A stretch of DNA of 64,000 nt from Sulfitobacter noctilucae. Lineage in GTDB: Bacteria; Pseudomonadota; Alphaproteobacteria; Rhodobacterales; Rhodobacteraceae. A model generated the notes under the pieces. The model worked only from the letters and a program-made list of their open reading frames with translations, was not told the origin of the DNA and made no database searches. How positions within the stretch are numbered: position 1 is the stretch's first letter; each line of letters begins with the position of its first letter. Location: positions 310,001-374,000 of the forward strand of contig NZ_JASC01000013.1 of assembly GCF_000622365.1 (NCBI RefSeq), in the 5' to 3' direction. Of this stretch, positions 47,080 to 56,939 are shown piece by piece. The translations under genes and the position numbers were made by a program.

Positions 47080-48042
47080 TCAACCCCGCTTTCGGGCCGC
47101 AAGCCTCGCCTTCATCGCTGCCTTGCCTTCGGCCGTACCATCGTGGAACGACCCGAACAGCTTGTCCCACGGCACATCAAGGTTGCCGTAGTTCACCTCG
47201 AAATAGCGGTGATGGATCTGATGGTGGAAGTTGCCCAGATGCACCCGCTTGGCATTGCGAAACCAAAGCCCTTCAAACCCGGTGTGCGATGTGACCGCAA
47301 GGATCGCATAAAACATCAGATGAAAGATCAGATGCACCGGATGGGTCGGTAGGACCAGATGGATGACCACCGTTCCGAAGTAGAACAGATGTTCGACAGG
47401 ATGCATCGATAGCCCCGACCATGGCCCAACGTCCGTATTGCGGTGGTGCAGCGCGTGGAACCGATAAAACATTCTCGTGTGCAAGAGCCGGTGGATCCAG
47501 TAAAAATAGAAGCTCTCCCAAACAGGGATGAGCAAAAAGAATGCGACGAACCAAACCGGTGCCGCCGTGAAAGTCGTGGTCGGCGCATGGCCATTGGCCA
47601 GCAACCACCAGAACAGCACTTCGAACCCGGACCAGATCGTCGCGCCGCTGGCCAGCGTCCAGAACATGTTATCCCGCGACTGATGATCAAAGCTGAACAT
47701 ACGCCCTTTGCGCGGAAAGGGACGCGGATCGTATTTCATCTCCTGTCCCTGCATTGCGTAGGTATGAAACCAAAGGTGCAGACCACCGGCGATCAGCGAG
47801 ATAAGGATCAGGTTACGCAGATAAACCAGTGCGACCCACGAAAAGCCCAGTGTTTGGCTCTGTTCAAATGTCGGGGAGAGCCAGAGATAGCTTAGCCCCG
47901 CCAACACCAGAATGCCCATGTTGATCGTCAGAAAGAACCAGCCGTCCGCATACCATTTCAGCGTCGCAAGCGGTTTAGGAGGCCACTGCCACAAAGGCGA
48001 TACCGCAATTGGGACATCTGGGCTGTGGTTCCATTCAGCCAT
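47080..48042 (-). CDS. Sterol desaturase/fatty acid hydroxylase superfamily protein
   Basis: 320-aa integral membrane di-iron enzyme. Histidine clusters HRLLH, HALHH, HPVEH and HHQIHH coordinate the metals, spaced among hydrophobic helices. Probably hydroxylates a membrane lipid. The start lies directly after TTAGGGACTGTTTTT, one copy of the recurrent motif discussed in the findings, whose AGGGA may serve as ribosome site. Confidence 0.9.
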   Translation of the reverse strand: MAEWNHSPDVPIAVSPLWQWPPKPLATLKWYADGWFFLTINMGILVLAGLSYLWLSPTFEQSQTLGFSWVALVYLRNLILISLIAGGLHLWFHTYAMQGQEMKYDPRPFPRKGRMFSFDHQSRDNMFWTLASGATIWSGFEVLFWWLLANGHAPTTTFTAAPVWFVAFFLLIPVWESFYFYWIHRLLHTRMFYRFHALHHRNTDVGPWSGLSMHPVEHLFYFGTVVIHLVLPTHPVHLIFHLMFYAILAVTSHTGFEGLWFRNAKRVHLGNFHHQIHHRYFEVNYGNLDVPWDKLFGSFHDGTAEGKAAMKARLAARKRG

Positions 48043-48053
48043 AAAAACAGTCC

Positions 48054-48809
48054 CTAATGGGAATAGTCCGATCCTTCATCGTCCAGTATAGCCTTCAGCT
48101 CTGCCAGATGCCGCGCATCCTGTTCGGGGTATGCCTCAAGCTCCTGCGCGGTCTTCTCGGCCACATCATCGGGGACGCGGCGCAAAGGCATGCCGGTTTG
48201 CAGAGCTTTGATATAGGTCTCGGCAGCGCGTTCGAAATAATAGAGCCTATTAAAGGTTTCTGCGACAGTATCGCCGATCACCATGACACCGTGCGAGCCC
48301 ATGACCATCACCTTCTGCTTCGGGTCCGTCAGCAGCTGCGCACAGCGGGCGCCCTCATCCTCGAAGGCCAGTCCGCCGTATTCCTCGTCGATCACGATGC
48401 GGTTGAAAAAGGTACAGCAGTTCTGGTCGATGGGCGGCAAACGGCTGTCCTGCAGACAGGCCAGAACCGTCGCGTGGATTGAATGCACATGCATGACGCA
48501 CCGCGCATGGGCGCAGGCCTTGTGCACGCCGCCATGCAGGCCCCAGGCCGTTGGGTCAGGCGCATTTGGCCCTTGGTAGGTTTCTGGATCATCCGCATCG
48601 ATCAACAGCAGGTCGCTCGCCTTTATCCGGCTGAAATGCGCCTGATTGGGGTTCATCAGAAACTGGGTGCCGCTCTCGTTCACCGCAAGGCTAAAGTGGT
48701 TCGCGACCCCTTCATGCATGTTCAGCCGCGCTGTCCAGCGAAAGGCCGCAGCCAGATCAACCCGCTCTTGCCAGTGATCCATGTTCGGTTTGAATTGCGT
48801 TAAAGTCAT
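48054..48809 (-). CDS. Class II aldolase/adducin family protein
   Basis: 251 aa. Aldolase II fold: LNMHEGVANHFSLAV, NPNQAHFSRIKASDLLLID, and the zinc-site HVHSIHATVLACL, with SHGVMVIGDTVAETFNRLYYFERA. GAGGAG precedes ATG 48809. Substrate unknown; sits between VOC and hydroxylase genes. Confidence 0.9.
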   Translation of the reverse strand: MTLTQFKPNMDHWQERVDLAAAFRWTARLNMHEGVANHFSLAVNESGTQFLMNPNQAHFSRIKASDLLLIDADDPETYQGPNAPDPTAWGLHGGVHKACAHARCVMHVHSIHATVLACLQDSRLPPIDQNCCTFFNRIVIDEEYGGLAFEDEGARCAQLLTDPKQKVMVMGSHGVMVIGDTVAETFNRLYYFERAAETYIKALQTGMPLRRVPDDVAEKTAQELEAYPEQDARHLAELKAILDDEGSDYSH

Positions 48810-48820
48810 CGAAGAACTCC

Positions 48821-49240
48821 TCATTTCACCCGGCTTGGCACCCAAGCATAGCCGTTGTCACATAGTATGTAAGCTTCGCGCAAACCGTGGGGCTTGTCAG
48901 TGGGCGGTTGCAAGACCGTGACCCCGGCCTTCAGCGCCCGTGCGCATGCGACGTCCGGATCGGTATCATACAGGCGTATCTCGATCCCGGTGCCGCGTGG
49001 CGGGGTTTCAGGCAGCAATGCCATGAGCGGGTTGGAATGGTACGTTCCGTCACTGTGCACCTGAAACACCTGATCACCATACTGCATGATCGCAAAATCC
49101 TGCGTAGGCTGAGACGCCTTCATATCGAAAACAGTCTCTAACATTACAACTTGCGTCCCGACGTCCCTTACCAACAGGTTCAGACCGATGCCCCGCAAGG
49201 AGGCACCAAAATCTTCTGCACCGATGCTGTCGTAGTCCAT
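48821..49240 (-). CDS. VOC-family (glyoxalase-like) protein
   Basis: 139-aa vicinal-oxygen-chelate protein: GIGLNLLVRDVGTQVVMLET, FQVHSDGTYHSNPL, GIEIRLYDTDPDVACARALKAG and DNGYAWVPS. GTGAGGC before ATG 49240; the upstream extension overlaps ade and is rejected. Contains one copy of the TTAGAGACTGTTTT motif. Confidence 0.87.
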   Translation of the reverse strand: MDYDSIGAEDFGASLRGIGLNLLVRDVGTQVVMLETVFDMKASQPTQDFAIMQYGDQVFQVHSDGTYHSNPLMALLPETPPRGTGIEIRLYDTDPDVACARALKAGVTVLQPPTDKPHGLREAYILCDNGYAWVPSRVK

Positions 49241-49289
49241 CTGCCTCACTCTCGCTTGAACCTGGCGAAACCCTGTGGCACCTTTGGAC

Positions 49290-51092
49290 ATGACGCAAGA
49301 AACTTTCCCCACATGGGCCGATATCGCCCCAGATCTGATCAATGTCGCAGCAGGGCGTGCGCCCGCTGATACGATCATCGCCGGTGGCATCTGGGTAAAC
49401 GTCCACACCCGCGAAGCGCTGCCAAATCACGACATCGCCATCATCAAAGGCAGAATCGCCTTTGTAGGGCCTGATGCCAGCCATTGCCGCGGCCCAGATA
49501 CACAGATCATTGAGGCAAAGGGCAGGTACATGATCCCCGGTCTTTGCGACGGGCACATGCATATCGAAAGCGGTATGCTGACCCCGGCGGAATTCGCCCG
49601 CGCGGTGATCCCGCATGGCACCACCAGCATGTTCACCGATCCGCATGAGATCGCCAATGTGCTGGGCCTTGCCGGTGTGCGCATGATGCATGACGAGGCG
49701 CTGATGCAGCCCATCAACATCTTCACGCAGATGCCCTCTTGTGCGCCCTCTGCGCCGGGAATGGAGACGACGGGCTTTGAAATCAGTGCCGAAGACGTGG
49801 CCGAGGCAATGGCATGGCCCGGCATTATCGGTCTGGGAGAGATGATGAATTTCCCCGGTGTGTCCAACGCCGACCCCCAGATGCTGGCCGAGATTGCAGC
49901 GACCCAGCGGGCGGGCAAAACCGTGGGCGGGCATTATGCCTCGCCCGACTTGGGGCCTGCTTTCGCGGCCTATGTCGCAGGTGGTCCCGCCGATGACCAC
50001 GAAGGCACATGCGAGGCCGATGCGGTGGCACGGATGCGGCAAGGTATGCGGTCGATGATCCGTCTTGGCTCTGCTTGGTATGACATCGAAACGCAAATCA
50101 CCGCGATCACCGAACGCGGCCTTGATCCGCGCAACATGATCCTGTGCACCGATGATTGCCATTCCGGTACGTTGGTGAATGATGGCCATATGAACCGCGT
50201 GGTGCGCCATGCCATTGATTGTGGCTGTGACCCTTTGATCGCGTTGCAAATGGCCACGATCAACACCGCGACACACTTTGGGCTGGAACGTGATATCGGG
50301 TCGATCACGCCGGGGCGGCGGGCCGACATTATCCTGACTTCAGACCTTAAAACCCTCCCGATAGAGACTGTTATCGCACGCGGTCAGGTTGTTGCAGAAA
50401 ACGGCACATGTCTGGTCGATTGTCCGCATTACAACTGGCCCGACGCCGCACGCAAGACCGTGAATATGGCGCGCGACCTGACGGGCGACGACTTTACCGT
50501 AGAAGCGCCCAAAGGGGCCAACGCAGTCACTGCCAATGTTATCGGTGTCGTCGAAAATCAGGCCCCCACAAAGGCGCTGCAGTTTGAATTGCCCGTGACC
50601 GAGGGCCGAGTTCAGCCCAGCGGAGATGTCGCACAGATCGCGCTGGTCGAGCGGCATCGCGCAACCGGCAATGTGGTCAACGCCTTTGTGTCCGGCTTTG
50701 GATATACCGGCAAGATGGCGATGGCGTCGACCGTGGCGCATGACAGTCATCATATGATCGTGGTCGGCACCGATGCTGATCAGATGGCGCTGGCCGCGAA
50801 CCGCTTGCGGGCCCTGGGCGGCGGTATCACGATCTTTCGTGAAGGCGAGGAACTGGCATTGATCAACCTGCCGATTGCCGGCCTGATGTCCGACAGCCCC
50901 GCAGCCGAAGTCGCCGCCAATACAGACCGGATGATGCAGGCGATGCGCGACTGCGGGTGTACGTTGAACAACGCCTATATGCAGCATTCCCTACTGGCTC
51001 TGGTCGTGATCCCCGAATTGCGCATCTCTGACTTGGGGCTAGTAGATGTCCGCTCGTTTGAATTTATCCCTGTGTTAGAGCCACAAGTATGA
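49290..51092 (+). CDS. ade: Adenine deaminase
   Basis: Amidohydrolase converting adenine to hypoxanthine, 600 aa. Metal motif GLCDGHMHIESGMLTP, FTDPHEIANVLG, GLGEMMNFPGV, CTDDCHSG, and the Ade C-terminal domain (IALVERHRATGNVVNAFVSGFG). A GTG at 49275 is a possible earlier start. It overlaps amn by 4 bp. Confidence 0.94.
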   Translation: MTQETFPTWADIAPDLINVAAGRAPADTIIAGGIWVNVHTREALPNHDIAIIKGRIAFVGPDASHCRGPDTQIIEAKGRYMIPGLCDGHMHIESGMLTPAEFARAVIPHGTTSMFTDPHEIANVLGLAGVRMMHDEALMQPINIFTQMPSCAPSAPGMETTGFEISAEDVAEAMAWPGIIGLGEMMNFPGVSNADPQMLAEIAATQRAGKTVGGHYASPDLGPAFAAYVAGGPADDHEGTCEADAVARMRQGMRSMIRLGSAWYDIETQITAITERGLDPRNMILCTDDCHSGTLVNDGHMNRVVRHAIDCGCDPLIALQMATINTATHFGLERDIGSITPGRRADIILTSDLKTLPIETVIARGQVVAENGTCLVDCPHYNWPDAARKTVNMARDLTGDDFTVEAPKGANAVTANVIGVVENQAPTKALQFELPVTEGRVQPSGDVAQIALVERHRATGNVVNAFVSGFGYTGKMAMASTVAHDSHHMIVVGTDADQMALAANRLRALGGGITIFREGEELALINLPIAGLMSDSPAAEVAANTDRMMQAMRDCGCTLNNAYMQHSLLALVVIPELRISDLGLVDVRSFEFIPVLEPQV

Positions 51093-52552
51093 CCAAAATC
51101 CTGACCCCGGATGCCCCCAAACCGGAATCATTCACCGATGCCACCGCAGCGGTTGACCGCCTGACAGAGCTGTACATGCAGGCCACAAAGTTCCTGCGCC
51201 AACATTTCGATAGTGTTCTGGAAACGCCACCCAAGGAAACGCGCATCCGTGCCTTTTATCCGCAGGTCAGCTTTCGCACCTCGTCTTATGCACAGGTCGA
51301 CAGCAGGCTGAGTTTTGGCCATGTCTCCTCCCCCGGTACCTTTGCCGCGACCATCACGCGGCCCGATCTGTTCCGGCATTACCTGATCCAGCAGATCGGT
51401 CTTCTGATCGAAAACCACGACCAACCTGTGATCATTGGCCTCTCCGACACGCCGATGCCTGTGCATTTCGCTGTCACCGGCAATAACGCCGCCAATATTC
51501 CACAGGAGGGTGCCGCCGATTTCACCCTGCGCGACATTTTCGATGTGCCGGATCTCAGCACGACGAATGACGACATCGTTAACGGCACCTATGATGCTTC
51601 GGATGGGTTGCGCCCTCTGGCACCCTTTTCGGCGCAGCGGGTGGATTATTCACTCGCGCGTTTGGCTCATTACACGGCCACCGATGCGGAGCACTTTCAA
51701 TGCCATGTGCTTTTCACCAACTACCAGTTCTATGTGACCGAATTCGAAGACTACGCCCGCAACCAGTTGCGCGATCCGAACAGCGGCTATGTGTCATTCG
51801 TATCTACCGATAATGCGGAAATCACAGATGGCGATGCGCCGCTCCCCGAGGCGATCAAAACGCCCCAGATGCCGACCTATCACCTCAAGCGTGAAGACGG
51901 GTCTGGCATTACATTGGTGAACATTGGCGTTGGCCCGTCGAACGCGAAAACCGCAACGGACCATATTGCCGTATTGCGGCCCCACGCCTGGCTGATGGTC
52001 GGCCATTGCGCCGGGCTGCGGAACACGCAGGCCTTAGGGGATTTCGTGCTGGCACATGCCTATTTGCGCGAAGATCATGTGCTGGACGACGATCTGCCCG
52101 TCTGGGTGCCTATCCCAGCGCTGGCAGAGATACAGATCGCGCTGGAGAAAGCGGTCGCGCAGGTCACCCAGCTGGAAGGGTACGAGCTGAAACGGATCAT
52201 GCGCACCGGCACGGTTGCCACCATCGACAACCGAAACTGGGAATTGCGTGACCATTCCGGCCCTGTGCAACGTCTTAGCCAGTCCCGGGCCATTGCGCTG
52301 GACATGGAGAGCGCCACAATCGCGGCAAACGGGTTCAGGTTTCGCGTCCCCTATGGTACGCTTCTATGTGTTTCTGACAAGCCGCTACATGGGGAACTTA
52401 AGCTGCCGGGCATGGCCTCGGACTTTTATAAAACCCAAGTTTCTAGGCATTTGATGATCGGAATTCGCGCGATGGAGTTGTTGCGCAGCACCCCGCTGGA
52501 ACGCATCCATAGCCGGAAATTGCGCTCATTTGACGAAACGGCCTTTCTCTAG
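51089..52552 (+). CDS. amn: AMP nucleosidase
   Basis: Cleaves AMP to adenine and ribose-5-phosphate, 487 aa. N-terminal AMN domain (RIRAFYPQVSFRTSS, SPGTFAATITRP), catalytic nucleoside phosphorylase-like half (HAWLMVGHCAGLRNTQ, LGDFVLAHAYLREDHVLDD, DMESATIAANGFRFRVPYGTL). Coupled to ade by an ATGA overlap, forming AMP to hypoxanthine salvage. Confidence 0.95.
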   Translation: MTKILTPDAPKPESFTDATAAVDRLTELYMQATKFLRQHFDSVLETPPKETRIRAFYPQVSFRTSSYAQVDSRLSFGHVSSPGTFAATITRPDLFRHYLIQQIGLLIENHDQPVIIGLSDTPMPVHFAVTGNNAANIPQEGAADFTLRDIFDVPDLSTTNDDIVNGTYDASDGLRPLAPFSAQRVDYSLARLAHYTATDAEHFQCHVLFTNYQFYVTEFEDYARNQLRDPNSGYVSFVSTDNAEITDGDAPLPEAIKTPQMPTYHLKREDGSGITLVNIGVGPSNAKTATDHIAVLRPHAWLMVGHCAGLRNTQALGDFVLAHAYLREDHVLDDDLPVWVPIPALAEIQIALEKAVAQVTQLEGYELKRIMRTGTVATIDNRNWELRDHSGPVQRLSQSRAIALDMESATIAANGFRFRVPYGTLLCVSDKPLHGELKLPGMASDFYKTQVSRHLMIGIRAMELLRSTPLERIHSRKLRSFDETAFL

Positions 52553-52692
52553 GCCCGTCAAAACCCTAAAAAACAGCGGAAAAGCGCCTTTTTCACTGAA
52601 AATCGGCGCATTCTTCGTTGTGTTACACTACAACATACCGTTACTTTCTGCGCAGGAGGCCCAACATCGGGCGGTCTAAGGAGAAAAAAACA

Positions 52693-52983
52693 ATGGCAAC
52701 CAAACCAATGACAAAGACTCAGCTCGTCGCCGCACTGGCAGAAGAGATGGGTTCCGACAAGAAATCCGCAGGCGCAGCACTGGAAGCGGTCTGTGATCTG
52801 ATCACCAAAGAAGTATCCGGCGGCGGTGCCGTGACCCTGCCCGGCGTTGGCAAAATCTACTGCCGCGAACGCCCAGAGCGTATGGTTCGCAACCCGGCAA
52901 CCGGCGAACAGTTCAAGAAAGAAGCGGACAAGGTTGTGAAAATGACCATTGCCAAGGCGCTGAAAGACAGCGTAAACGGCTGA
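52693..52983 (+). CDS. hup: HU-family DNA-binding protein
   Basis: 96 aa. KTQLVAALAEEMGSDKKSAG, GGGAVTLPGVGKIYCRERP and ERMVRNPATGEQFKKEA form the HU fold with the DNA-embracing arm. AAGGAG precedes ATG 52693. Single gene followed by a strong terminator. Confidence 0.94.
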   Translation: MATKPMTKTQLVAALAEEMGSDKKSAGAALEAVCDLITKEVSGGGAVTLPGVGKIYCRERPERMVRNPATGEQFKKEADKVVKMTIAKALKDSVNG

Positions 52984-53006
52984 TCCGCGACCACTACCTT
53001 AAGTGT

Positions 53007-53035
53007 AAAAGGGTCGCTTTAGGGCGGCCCTTTTT
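53007..53035 (+). terminator. Terminator after the HU gene
   Basis: AAAAGGGTCGC-TTTAG-GGCGGCCCTTTTT: 8-bp stem with one G-T pair followed by a T-run. Intrinsic terminator. Confidence 0.9.
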
Positions 53036-53127
53036 AATTGGTCAAATGGTGGCCTGTGACAATGACGAGCCTTCACTTTTAGGCATGGACGCATCGTCGA
53101 CTATTTTAAGAAAAATGGGCCCTGAAC

Positions 53128-54267
53128 ATGCTTGCTAACCGTCATCCTGCAAATCCCGAGCGTCTGCAGACTTTGCGCGACTACGGTGTTCTCGACACCG
53201 AATACGAAGGTGAGCTGAACGAAATCGTCGAACTGGCCTCTGAAATTTGCGGCATGCCCGTTTCTCTGGTGTCTTTGGTCGATCACGACCGCCAGTGGTT
53301 CAAAGCCAAGGTCGGCATGGAAGAACCCGGCACGCCGATGGATCAATCCATTTGCTCCCATGCGATCCTGCAAGATGGATTGCTGGAAATACCTGATACG
53401 CACGAGGATCCGCGCACCATAGACAACCCTTTGTGTACAGGCCCAAATCCGATCCGGTTTTACGCCGGCGCGCCGCTGGTTGCCTCAAACGGCCTGCCCA
53501 TAGGCACCCTTTGCGTGCTGGATCGGGAACCGCGCAAGCTGACCGGTTTACAGCGCCGAACCCTTTTGGTTCTGGCGCGTCAGGTGATGAAGCAATTCGA
53601 TCTCCGTGTCGCTCTGCGCAATCAGGAAATACTTCAGTCCGAAGCCGACCATCGCGTGAAAAATTCGCTGCAATCCGTGTCGGCCATCGTGCGCATTTAC
53701 ACCCGGACAATCTCGGATGGTGATGCGCTCGAGGCTCTGGACGCGATCCAGCGGCGCATTGATGCTGTCGCGGCACTGCATCAGGAATTACAAAGCACCG
53801 ATGGTCACAACACCATCGATACTGCCGCCTATCTTGATCGCGTTGTGCTGCTGCTGCGCAAATCCGCACCCGAGAACGTTGTTATCGTCTCTGACTTCGA
53901 GCCTGTTGTGATGCCTTCGGCTCATGCTGCGAACTTGGCGATGATCATCAGTGAATTTGTCGCCAATTCGATCAAACATGCCTTTCCAGATGGTAAGGGT
54001 GGCGAAATTAACCTGCGCTTATCAGTCACCGGCGCGGGACAATACCAGTTGGCCTGCCGCGATAACGGGATCGGCAATCAAGGCGACGCGCCCACCTCCC
54101 CCAACCGGACCACGGGCATCGGCATTAACCTGGTCTCTGCCGCGGCGGCCAATCTTGGCGGCAAGACAAACACGGAGATGACAGCAGACGGCAGTCAGTT
54201 GATTGTTGATTTCCGCGATGCGCCGGTCGTCACGGATGATACCGCACCGAATGCGCCCATGCGCTAA
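53128..54267 (+). CDS. GAF-domain sensor histidine kinase (HisKA_2 type)
   Basis: 379 aa, soluble. GAF domain 20-160 (PVSLVSLVDHDRQWFKAKVG, GLPIGTLCVLD), histidine box EADHRVKNSLQSVSAIVRI with the phospho-His, HATPase EFVANSIKHAFP and DNGIGNQG. No partner regulator is adjacent. HisKA_2 kinases in this group often serve the general stress PhyR pathway; here that is only a possibility. Confidence 0.9.
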   Translation: MLANRHPANPERLQTLRDYGVLDTEYEGELNEIVELASEICGMPVSLVSLVDHDRQWFKAKVGMEEPGTPMDQSICSHAILQDGLLEIPDTHEDPRTIDNPLCTGPNPIRFYAGAPLVASNGLPIGTLCVLDREPRKLTGLQRRTLLVLARQVMKQFDLRVALRNQEILQSEADHRVKNSLQSVSAIVRIYTRTISDGDALEALDAIQRRIDAVAALHQELQSTDGHNTIDTAAYLDRVVLLLRKSAPENVVIVSDFEPVVMPSAHAANLAMIISEFVANSIKHAFPDGKGGEINLRLSVTGAGQYQLACRDNGIGNQGDAPTSPNRTTGIGINLVSAAAANLGGKTNTEMTADGSQLIVDFRDAPVVTDDTAPNAPMR

Positions 54268-54380
54268 AGGCGATTGATCGTAGCCTACCAGTTAAGTCGC
54301 TATTTTACGCCGCAGGTGCTTAGGCGCTTGCCGTTCTCGCTCAGTTGGTGGACTTTGCGCAAAAGCAAAGGTGAGGCAGC

Positions 54381-55301
54381 ATGGACATTCGCGCAATATT
54401 GATGGGTCTGATCTTTGCGATGATGTGGTCCTCGGCCTTTACCTCGGCACGGATCATCGTCGTCGATATGTCCCCGCTTTTCGCACTATCTGTCCGCTAT
54501 CTCATCTCCGGTCTGTTGGGCGTGGGCATTGCGTTGGCTCTTGGGCAATCCATGCGCCTGACACCGGCACAATGGCGGGCCACCATCGTTTTCGGCATAT
54601 TGCAGAACGCGGTGTATCTGGGCCTGAACTTCGTCGCGATGCAGACGGTTCAGGCGTCACTTGCCGCTATTATCGCCTCTACTATGCCGTTGCTCGTTGG
54701 CTTTGCCGCCTGGGCGTTTCTGGGCGAGAAGCTGAAGCCACTGGGCATCGCTGGGCTGGTCGCAGGGGTCATCGGCGTTGCAATTATCATGGGTGCGCGG
54801 CTGGGCGGCGGTGGTGTTGATATGATCGGTGTGGGCCTATGCGTGATCGGGGTGATCGCCTTGACAGCTGCGACGCTATTGGTACGAGGCGCAACCTCGG
54901 GCGGGAATTTCCTGATGATCGTTGGATTGCAAATGCTGGTTGGCTGCGTTGCCCTAGCGCTGGCGACCCTGGCATTTGAAACACCGCGCCTGAACCCGAC
55001 GTGGCCATTGTTTTTCGCATTTACCTATACCTGCCTGATCCCGGGCCTTGCCGCGACGATCATATGGTTCTGGCTGGTAAACCGGCTCGGTGCCACACGC
55101 GCGGCAACCTTCCATTTCTTGAACCCGTTCTTTGGCGTTTTGGTCGCTTTCCTCCTGCTGTCCGAATCCTTGGGTGCACGCGATCTGCTGGGCGTTGCCA
55201 TCATCACTGCGGGTATTCTGGCCGTTCAACTGTCACGCCAGAGACAAGCGGCCGTCACGGAAGCCCCTAGTCCAGAAGTGGTTCAATCGCGCCGACGATA
55301 G
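54381..55301 (+). CDS. EamA-family drug/metabolite transporter
   Basis: 306 aa, ten predicted helices in two repeats (GLIFAMMWSSAFTSARIIV; LGEKLKPLGIAGLVAGVIGV; ending GARDLLGVAIITAGILAVQL). GAGG precedes ATG. Its 3' end overlaps gpx tail to tail by 35 bp. Substrate unknown. Confidence 0.88.
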   Translation: MDIRAILMGLIFAMMWSSAFTSARIIVVDMSPLFALSVRYLISGLLGVGIALALGQSMRLTPAQWRATIVFGILQNAVYLGLNFVAMQTVQASLAAIIASTMPLLVGFAAWAFLGEKLKPLGIAGLVAGVIGVAIIMGARLGGGGVDMIGVGLCVIGVIALTAATLLVRGATSGGNFLMIVGLQMLVGCVALALATLAFETPRLNPTWPLFFAFTYTCLIPGLAATIIWFWLVNRLGATRAATFHFLNPFFGVLVAFLLLSESLGARDLLGVAIITAGILAVQLSRQRQAAVTEAPSPEVVQSRRR

Positions 55302-55785
55302 CCCTGCTTTGCGGCTTCGCGGAAGAACCCCATGTTTGTACAACCGCGCCATCCGGCCCAATCAAGACCTTGTTAAAGTTCCAACGCGGGACAAAACCGG
55401 TCTCGGCTTTGACCGCACGGTAGAACGGATGCGCTTTTGATCCTCTGACGCGGGTAATATCCGCCATGGGGAGATCCAGACCAAAGGCAACCTCGCAAAA
55501 TTCCTTCACCTCTTCAGAGGTGCCAAGCTCTTGGTTAAAGTCATCGGAGGGCACGGCAAAGACCACCAGCCCCCGCTCCTTGTAGGTGTCATAAAGCGCC
55601 TGAAGCCCTTCGTACTGCCCGGTAAAACCACATTGCGATGCCGTGTTTACCACCAGGACAGGCTGCCCGGCCCATTGGCTCAGGTTCAGCGTGCCCCCAT
55701 CAATATTTGCGAATGTCATGTCGGGAGGGGCCGCCCAAGCCGCGCTGGCGATAACACTCAGCACAAATCCGAAAATCCAGCGCAT
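55267..55785 (-). CDS. Exported glutathione peroxidase-like protein
   Basis: 172 aa with signal peptide (MRWIFGFVLSVIASAAWA), so probably periplasmic. Peroxidatic Cys in NTASQCGFTGQYEGL, Gln/Trp in PRWNFNKVLI. The ATG at 55785 is preferred because GGGAG is 6 bp upstream; ATG 55791 is possible. Divergent from msrB, suggesting a shared oxidative role. Likely thioredoxin- or thiol-dependent. Confidence 0.9.
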   Translation of the reverse strand: MRWIFGFVLSVIASAAWAAPPDMTFANIDGGTLNLSQWAGQPVLVVNTASQCGFTGQYEGLQALYDTYKERGLVVFAVPSDDFNQELGTSEEVKEFCEVAFGLDLPMADITRVRGSKAHPFYRAVKAETGFVPRWNFNKVLIGPDGAVVQTWGSSAKPQSRAIVGAIEPLLD

Positions 55786-55923
55786 TTTCATCTCCCTTGA
55801 GTGACCCATCGTAGTACGCATGGCCTTTTGACCTCTTTGACGGGCCGCGCTATGCGATTGTCCTTTAATTTCCAAGATAGCACCCCATTTAATAAGGCAA
55901 CCCAAAGCGCCAAGGAGGACACA

Positions 55924-56373
55924 ATGTCAAAGTACGAAAAACGCGCCGAAGTGGTGGACAGCCTGTCACCCGAAGAATTCTACGTCACCCAGGAAAGCGG
56001 CACGGAGCGCCCCGGCACCGGCAAACTGCTGAACAACAAAGAACCCGGCATCTATGTCGATATCGTATCGGGAGAGCCGCTCTTTGCCTCTGCGGACAAA
56101 TACGAAAGCGGCTGTGGCTGGCCCAGCTTTACGAAACCGATTGAACCCGCCTATGTGGTGGACATTGAGGACCGCACCTTGGGCATGGTCCGCACCGAAG
56201 TACGCAGCAAGCATGGCGACAGCCATCTTGGCCATGTCTTTCCAGACGGCCCGCAGGATCGTGGCGGCCTGCGCTATTGCATCAACTCGGCCTCGCTCCG
56301 CTTCATCCACCGCGATGATATGGAAGGCGAAGGTTATGGCGAATATCTGAACCAGGTGGAGGACGCAGCATGA
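55924..56373 (+). CDS. msrB: Peptide methionine sulfoxide reductase B
   Basis: Reduces methionine-R-sulfoxide, 149 aa. [30 protein letters not shown] and [11 protein letters not shown] with the catalytic Cys. The usual zinc CxxC pairs are absent, as in the zinc-free form. AAGGAGG precedes ATG 55924. Overlaps msrA by ATGA. Confidence 0.95.
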   Translation: MSKYEKRAEVVDSLSPEEFYVTQESGTERPGTGKLLNNKEPGIYVDIVSGEPLFASADKYESGCGWPSFTKPIEPAYVVDIEDRTLGMVRTEVRSKHGDSHLGHVFPDGPQDRGGLRYCINSASLRFIHRDDMEGEGYGEYLNQVEDAA

Positions 56374-56885
56374 GCGACACAACAGAACGCGCAGTACTCG
56401 CAGGGGGATGTTTCTGGGGAATGCAGGATTTGATCCGCAAACGCCCCGGTGTCATCTCGACCCGCGTGGGATACAGTGGCGGCGACGTGCCAAACGCGAC
56501 CTACCGCAACCATGGCACGCATGCGGAAGCCATCGAAGTGATCTTTGACCCAAGCGTCACGTCCTTTCGCGAACAGCTTGAGTTCTTCTTTCAGATCCAT
56601 GACCCCACAACGCTGAACCGCCAAGGCAATGACCGCGGCATGAGCTATCGTTCCGCCATCTATTACGTGAACGAAGACCAAAAAGCCGTGGCGCTTGATA
56701 CCATCGCCGATGTCGAAGCGTCAGGCATCTGGCCTGGCAAAGTCGTCACTGAAGTCGAGCCTGTCGGCGATTTCTGGGAAGCAGAGCCAGAGCATCAGGA
56801 TTACCTTGAGCGCATTCCGAACGGCTATACCTGTCACTTCCCCCGTGCTGACTGGGTCTTGCCCAAACGCGCCGCGGCGGAATGA
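56370..56885 (+). CDS. msrA: Peptide methionine sulfoxide reductase A
   Basis: Reduces methionine-S-sulfoxide, 171 aa. Catalytic [40 protein letters not shown] and [14 protein letters not shown]. Cytoplasmic. Second gene of the msrBA pair. Confidence 0.95.
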   Translation: MSDTTERAVLAGGCFWGMQDLIRKRPGVISTRVGYSGGDVPNATYRNHGTHAEAIEVIFDPSVTSFREQLEFFFQIHDPTTLNRQGNDRGMSYRSAIYYVNEDQKAVALDTIADVEASGIWPGKVVTEVEPVGDFWEAEPEHQDYLERIPNGYTCHFPRADWVLPKRAAAE

Positions 56886-56890
56886 GCTTT

Positions 56891-56917
56891 CGGGCCACTC
56901 AAATTTAGGGTGGCCCG
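56891..56917. terminator. Hairpin between msrA and hydantoinase gene
   Basis: CGGGCCAC-11 nt-GTGGCCCG, perfect 8-bp stem between converging genes, without a T-run. Confidence 0.5.
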
Positions 56918-56939
56918 TCAAACGAACCTGTCTTGGTCA

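Noticed and set aside
52617-52634. GTTGT/ACAAC dyad before the HU gene
   Set aside because: The inner part is not palindromic and arms are short; not enough to call an operator.
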